A DNA stretch of 64,000 bases from the NCBI GenBank assembly GCA_001936135.1, contig CP012812.1, forward strand, positions 682,001 through 746,000. The letters run 5' to 3'. The stretch is from Saccharomycopsis fibuligera x Saccharomycopsis cf. fibuligera (lineage: Eukaryota > Ascomycota > Saccharomycetes > Ascoideales > Saccharomycopsidaceae). Made by a program: the position numbers and the translations under genes. Below the pieces are notes generated by a model. That model did not search any database. It had not been told where the DNA came from and saw only the letters and a program-made list of their open reading frames with translations. Below are positions 59,959 through 64,000 of this stretch, piece after piece. Each line of letters begins with the position of its first letter. Position 1 is the stretch's first letter.

Positions 59959-60538
59959 TTTTTGGATTAGGGGTAAAAGAATATGCAGTGAAATGTGTCA
60001 AAAGTCTGTCAGTGGACTGTAAATTGTATGAGAAAATAGACAACAAATAGAACAAAACCAAGGGTTTTTACACTATCTCGCCATTCAGTCAATCTGAGAA
60101 AGAAGCAAAGGCATATATAGTACCGAAGCAGCGTAGACTATTTACAGGCGAAACGGCCCAATGAAAGTCACCGGGAGCGTCAGCGTCCGCCGAGGCTGCG
60201 AGATAGCCTAAACAACTAACAAACTGACAGGCAGGCAGGCAGGCAGCCCGCTGCTGCCCCACACTTTGCCATTCAGCCACACTCACCAGCCTCTCACCAG
60301 CCACATGTGGAGGCAAAGCTCCGGGGACGACCCGTTTTTACTGAAAGGCTACATTATTATCATTACGTAATATCTTACATGCATATCATCATCTGACCAG
60401 TCACATGCACTCCTCCAGATCTCCCGCTTTCACACCACCTAGAGACCATATACAGGTCGCTTCTCAGTGCACTGAAAAATTTTTGGCAGCCGAGGCATCA
60501 TCGCTTGATCAATATCTACCCAAAACCAGCCAGAGGTG
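59959..60538. promoter_or_regulatory. Divergent fumarate reductase / mitochondrial repeat protein promoter
   Basis: 580 bp. A GCAGGCAGGCAGGCA run is at about 60230-60245 and ATATATAG at about 60114-60121 could serve fumarate reductase. No gene. Confidence 0.5.
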
Positions 60539-63500
60539 ATGTTTCGCCCACTGGAGCTTTCTGCGATGTCTCAGCTCCTGCTTTCTCATAAGCTTGCTGC
60601 ATTTGCTGTCTGCCAGAGGACTTTCCCGCGCGCAAGTTACCACCCTAACCGCAGCCACCATCATCAGCAGCTCAACATATGCCGCCTGAGAACTTTCTGC
60701 CAAACATCTTGCTCGGCGGTGCCCAAGAGCCGGTCAAGTATAGACCTTAATACTAGCAAGCCAAAACCCAGTGGACAGATTTCTAGCACCCATGAAGTTG
60801 CAAACCCCCAATCTCACAATTCGTCCACATATTCTCAATTTCTCAGCGCAGTTGACGAAAATATACCCGCTGAAAAGTCAGCTCACAATCAAAATTCAAA
60901 AGCTTTTGAATCACACTGCAAACAGCTTATTGGTCTCAAGCAATATGACCAACTTTTGCAAATTCTTTCCAAAAATCTGAACCTGGTTCAGCCTATATTG
61001 GAGCGCCAAGCGTTGTTTCGTATGATCCGCTACATTCTGGTTCATAATAGACAGCCCGTAATAGCGTTAAAAATATTCAAGCTATTTGATTCGTTTTTTG
61101 CCCAATCAAAGTCAGTGAGGCGCCGATTGGAAGCGGCTGCACTAAAACTCAGCTTATTTATTCATGTTGAAGACGAACGCCAGTTCTGGAATCATTGGCC
61201 CATTTTTTTGCGCTTGTACCGTGAAGCTGATCTTCAGGATGATGAAGTAATGCTATTTAGTCTAACGACAATGATAAAAAATTCTAAATTCAAGCTTGCT
61301 CAGCGCTCATTCGCCAATTTTATTGAATCAGACGCTGCTGTGGATGCGCTGGGCTTGCTTGAAACTTATTTGAATCTTTTGGTGAGCTCACAGGCACAAT
61401 TATCATATTTAGAATCTGCCTTTTATCTGTTCAAAAAGCACAATTTAAAAGTTACAAAAGCAGCAATTTATACCATGCTTAAAGCTTATCGGCAAATTGG
61501 AACTAAAGATCAATGGAACAATTTACTCGGCGAATACAAGTCACATTTCAAAGATTACGAAATCAAAATTTTTGAAACAGTGAATATTGTGCGAGATCTT
61601 AAATATCAAGAGGACCTTTTTTTTTCATTAAAAAATGAAAAAAGTTCACTCAAGGAAGTTTTAAAGTCACAGACGTTGACAATCTATAAAAATATTCAAG
61701 ACATTATTTTAAGCATTGGCGAAGACAAGTCAATCTCTGAGGAAACAAAAAGAGAAATTCAATTAAAATTCTTCATCAACTTATTATGGAACTTTGCTGT
61801 AAAAAAATACTACAGTGACATCTTGAGAACTATTAAAATTGCTCAAGCTTTGAAACTCAAGATTGACAATCATAAAATGTTCAATTTTGCCATTGGTGTA
61901 TATTTTTTAAAGACTGAACAATTTAAGAGCTTTTTAATGTTTACCCAAAGTTATCTAGGCGGTAACAAAGATGCAAACATTAGCCGTGACCATCTCGCTT
62001 TGCTAATAGGCGCTTTTAAAATCACATACCCAGAACTTGGGCATCAGTTAGTAGACACGTTGGCGGATTTACACAATTTCACCTATACAAAGTCATTGGG
62101 TGATTACTTGCACCTCAAAAGACTTCCGGCATATTACTTCAAAACTTATGACAACGATCTTGACGATATAGTTCCTGTCACTGTCAGCAGCACTATCGAT
62201 GCGTCAAAGATATTGGGCGTTATTAGAGCTGATTTGCAAGTTGGCAGACGGCCTTCTTTTCAAAAATTTGTCTTTGCCCTTAAAGTTCTCGCAGTAGAAC
62301 AGAGCAAGAAAAAAAGTCAAAACTATAAAGACCGCAATGACAGTTATGACAAAAGCATTCAAAGAGTTATCAAAATTATGGAAAAATTAAACTATAAAGT
62401 TCCTCATTCTTTCAAGTTTTTTTATTTGAGAAAAGAAATTTATGATTATTTAATGCACTGCGAAAAAGACCTTGGTTTGTTGACTATTGGTAATGAAGAA
62501 ACTTTTTACAACTTTAAGCCGCTTGTGCAAGATGAGACTCTCAAAGAAGCTGGAAATAATGACGACGGTCACCAATTTGATCTGTTTGAATATTTTGAAA
62601 AACAATCTGTAGCTGATTCCCATAACAAAAAACAAAAAAGCAATCATTTCATATACAATTTTAAAGGTTGTCGGCTTGTTTATCATTCGATGAAGTCAAG
62701 AAATAGAATTGAGCACGCAATAGAGCATAAAATTTACCGCTTCTTGACTGAAAACTCTAGAGATATGACATTTCAAACGTATGCTAAAGTTGGTGAACTT
62801 GCATCTATGCTTAAACTCACTGGTTTGTCCAAATTTATTCTCCTGGTATGCGAAAAAGTTATCCATGAAAATTCCAATCATGATAAAGTTCTCTATGGCA
62901 ACAAGAAAGAAGATAAAGACATTAACATCATTATTTCAAACAAATCAATGCAGCTCACTTACCTTACGCTGCTTGCAAACTATAAACTTGAACAAGACTA
63001 TAAAAGTTACTTGGTGATACTTGACCGTATATTAAACAACACTGAGTTCAAAATGACTAAATATGTGATTGTTGAGTCCAAACAGCAGTTATGCCAATTT
63101 TTGAAATTAAAGCTTCGTTTGCTCAACAAGGAACTTCGCAGCATGAATCCAGCATTGTGTTTGTTTGTTGATGCTGATGATAGTACTGACGCTGTTGTCA
63201 CCGGAAGTGGTAGCGGCGATAACAGCGTTAGCGGTGAGTTGATATCGTTGAATTTCAATCCAGCACCAACAGAAGACATATTGGACCTTACCAATTTGGT
63301 GAGGAGACTTGATCTGTTGGTTGCTTCAACAAACAATTTGACTGCCAATAGCAACAAAAGCAGTAATAGCAACAACACTAATGTACAATATGGTGAACAG
63401 CAGCAGCAGCAAGGCAAATTGACTCCTGAATACAAAGATAAAATTATCAAGGATTTTCAAGAATTCAAAGAGTTTGCGGCCACTGCAATGGAATACCACT

Positions 63501-63625
63501 TACAATTTCGCATGAGATATCAGGATGAGTACAACTATATTGTGCAAGATACTCAGCAGTTAAAACTGATGATAAGAGAGCGTTATAGCACTAAGAAACA
63601 TGAGCGGAACCTTACTCGTGGTTAA
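60539..63625 (+). CDS. Large mitochondrial helical-repeat (PPR/TPR-like) protein
   Basis: 1028 residues from the ATG at 60539; one codon earlier is a GTG. The N-terminus is Arg/Ser/Leu-rich without acidic residues after residue 10 (CQRTFPRASYHPNRS, CRLRTFCQTSC), a convincing mitochondrial presequence. The rest is an all-helical solenoid with repeated hydrophobic pairs, for example LIGLKQYDQLLQILSKNLN and YLESAFYLFKKHNLKVTKAAIYTMLKAYRQ, the latter PPR-like in spacing. Low-complexity Gly/Ser and Asn/Gln stretches interrupt the C-terminal part (about 885-960). Fast-evolving proteins of this shape usually bind a particular mitochondrial mRNA or the mitoribosome. I cannot assign it to a named factor such as Aep, Atp22, Ccm1 or Pet309. 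Confidence 0.8.
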   Translation: MFRPLELSAMSQLLLSHKLAAFAVCQRTFPRASYHPNRSHHHQQLNICRLRTFCQTSCSAVPKSRSSIDLNTSKPKPSGQISSTHEVANPQSHNSSTYSQFLSAVDENIPAEKSAHNQNSKAFESHCKQLIGLKQYDQLLQILSKNLNLVQPILERQALFRMIRYILVHNRQPVIALKIFKLFDSFFAQSKSVRRRLEAAALKLSLFIHVEDERQFWNHWPIFLRLYREADLQDDEVMLFSLTTMIKNSKFKLAQRSFANFIESDAAVDALGLLETYLNLLVSSQAQLSYLESAFYLFKKHNLKVTKAAIYTMLKAYRQIGTKDQWNNLLGEYKSHFKDYEIKIFETVNIVRDLKYQEDLFFSLKNEKSSLKEVLKSQTLTIYKNIQDIILSIGEDKSISEETKREIQLKFFINLLWNFAVKKYYSDILRTIKIAQALKLKIDNHKMFNFAIGVYFLKTEQFKSFLMFTQSYLGGNKDANISRDHLALLIGAFKITYPELGHQLVDTLADLHNFTYTKSLGDYLHLKRLPAYYFKTYDNDLDDIVPVTVSSTIDASKILGVIRADLQVGRRPSFQKFVFALKVLAVEQSKKKSQNYKDRNDSYDKSIQRVIKIMEKLNYKVPHSFKFFYLRKEIYDYLMHCEKDLGLLTIGNEETFYNFKPLVQDETLKEAGNNDDGHQFDLFEYFEKQSVADSHNKKQKSNHFIYNFKGCRLVYHSMKSRNRIEHAIEHKIYRFLTENSRDMTFQTYAKVGELASMLKLTGLSKFILLVCEKVIHENSNHDKVLYGNKKEDKDINIIISNKSMQLTYLTLLANYKLEQDYKSYLVILDRILNNTEFKMTKYVIVESKQQLCQFLKLKLRLLNKELRSMNPALCLFVDADDSTDAVVTGSGSGDNSVSGELISLNFNPAPTEDILDLTNLVRRLDLLVASTNNLTANSNKSSNSNNTNVQYGEQQQQQGKLTPEYKDKIIKDFQEFKEFAATAMEYHLQFRMRYQDEYNYIVQDTQQLKLMIRERYSTKKHERNLTRG

Positions 63626-64000
63626 TATTGTACCATCATAGTATACTTATCACGAAAAAGAAGAAAAAAGAAAATTATTTGCTTTTTATACTGCACTTAG
63701 CATTTGTTTTAGTTTTTATTTTTTTTTATCATTATTATTATCATTATTATCATTATTATCGTTATTTTAGCATTCTTTTTTCAAAGTTTCTAATCATTTC
63801 AGTTCTCATATCCCATCAAAATTTTTTTCCTGTTACATATGTTACTGTCACTATAGACTTGTTTACAAGAGCCCTTGTATATTTTCCACTCAGTTTTTCC
63901 TTTTTTACATTAATAACTGCGTTTTACCGAAAACTAAGCTTATAGATTAGTTATTTCGTTCGTTGTGCAAGACTTTCTTACTGTAAACTTAATTTTTTGG
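63626..64000. other. 3' flank of the mitochondrial repeat protein gene
   Basis: T-rich with ATT/ATTATC repeats near 63725-63765. No gene start is recognised before the window ends. Confidence 0.6.

Noticed and set aside
1-64000. Transposons, LTR elements or other mobile DNA
   Set aside because: I found no reverse transcriptase, integrase or transposase frame and no long terminal repeats by eye.

Overview
This window is nuclear DNA of a budding yeast (Saccharomycotina), very probably of the CTG clade, where CUG is read as serine. The evidence is compact AT-rich chromosomal DNA, introns of the yeast type (GTATGY, TACTAAC, YAG), and orthologues of well-known yeast genes. The use of CTG codons fits the clade: 12 consecutive CTG codons sit inside the GH81 domain of an ENG1-like glucanase where Leu makes no sense and Ser does, CTG occurs at a non-Leu position of a Rho GTPase, and no in-frame CTG occurs in the highly expressed ARB1 gene. 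The species cannot be fixed from this alone. The Lodderomyces/Candida parapsilosis group is a reasonable guess.

Layout, left to right. 0-10 kb: 3' part of an acidic protein with a PP1-docking motif, SYF2 (splicing), ARB1 (ribosome biogenesis ABC-F ATPase) and SPT6 (elongation factor). 11-19 kb: two convergent, atypical Rho GTPases, a CDK-site-rich protein that may be a Sic1/Sol1-like inhibitor, and a small orphan. 19-32 kb: ENG1-like endo-1,3-beta-glucanase, RCN1 calcipressin, an unidentified spliced small gene, TMA20 with an intron, ADE4 and a CTNNBL1-like armadillo protein. 33-41 kb: HXK2 with a mini-exon, a 2.6 kb divergent promoter region, a fumarase with a mini-exon and no visible mitochondrial presequence, and GSH2. 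42-52 kb: a Ser-rich orphan, a TANGO2-like NRDE protein and VSB1. 52-64 kb: TED1, a ketopantoate-reductase-like protein, an LDAH-type lipid-droplet hydrolase, a fumarate reductase fused to cytochrome b5, and a large mitochondrial helical-repeat protein.

No tRNA, rRNA, transposon, LTR element, CRISPR array or centromere-like structure was recognised. Several gene models had to be corrected from the longest open frame. Three genes (TMA20, HXK2, fumarase) carry clear introns near their 5' ends. Six (second Rho gene, CTNNBL1-like, GSH2, VSB1, TED1, mitochondrial repeat protein) start at an ATG downstream of a spurious non-ATG extension. The ENG1 frame has no ATG before its hydrophobic segment.

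The genes are ordinary housekeeping and regulatory functions with no operon-like grouping. Loose themes are pre-mRNA splicing (SYF2, CTNNBL1-like), cytosolic fumarate metabolism (fumarase without presequence, fumarate reductase-b5) and Rho/cell-wall morphogenesis (two Rho GTPases, ENG1). Promoter motifs fit known regulation at ADE4 (TGACTC cluster), GSH2 (CACGTG) and ARB1 (AAAAATTTT).
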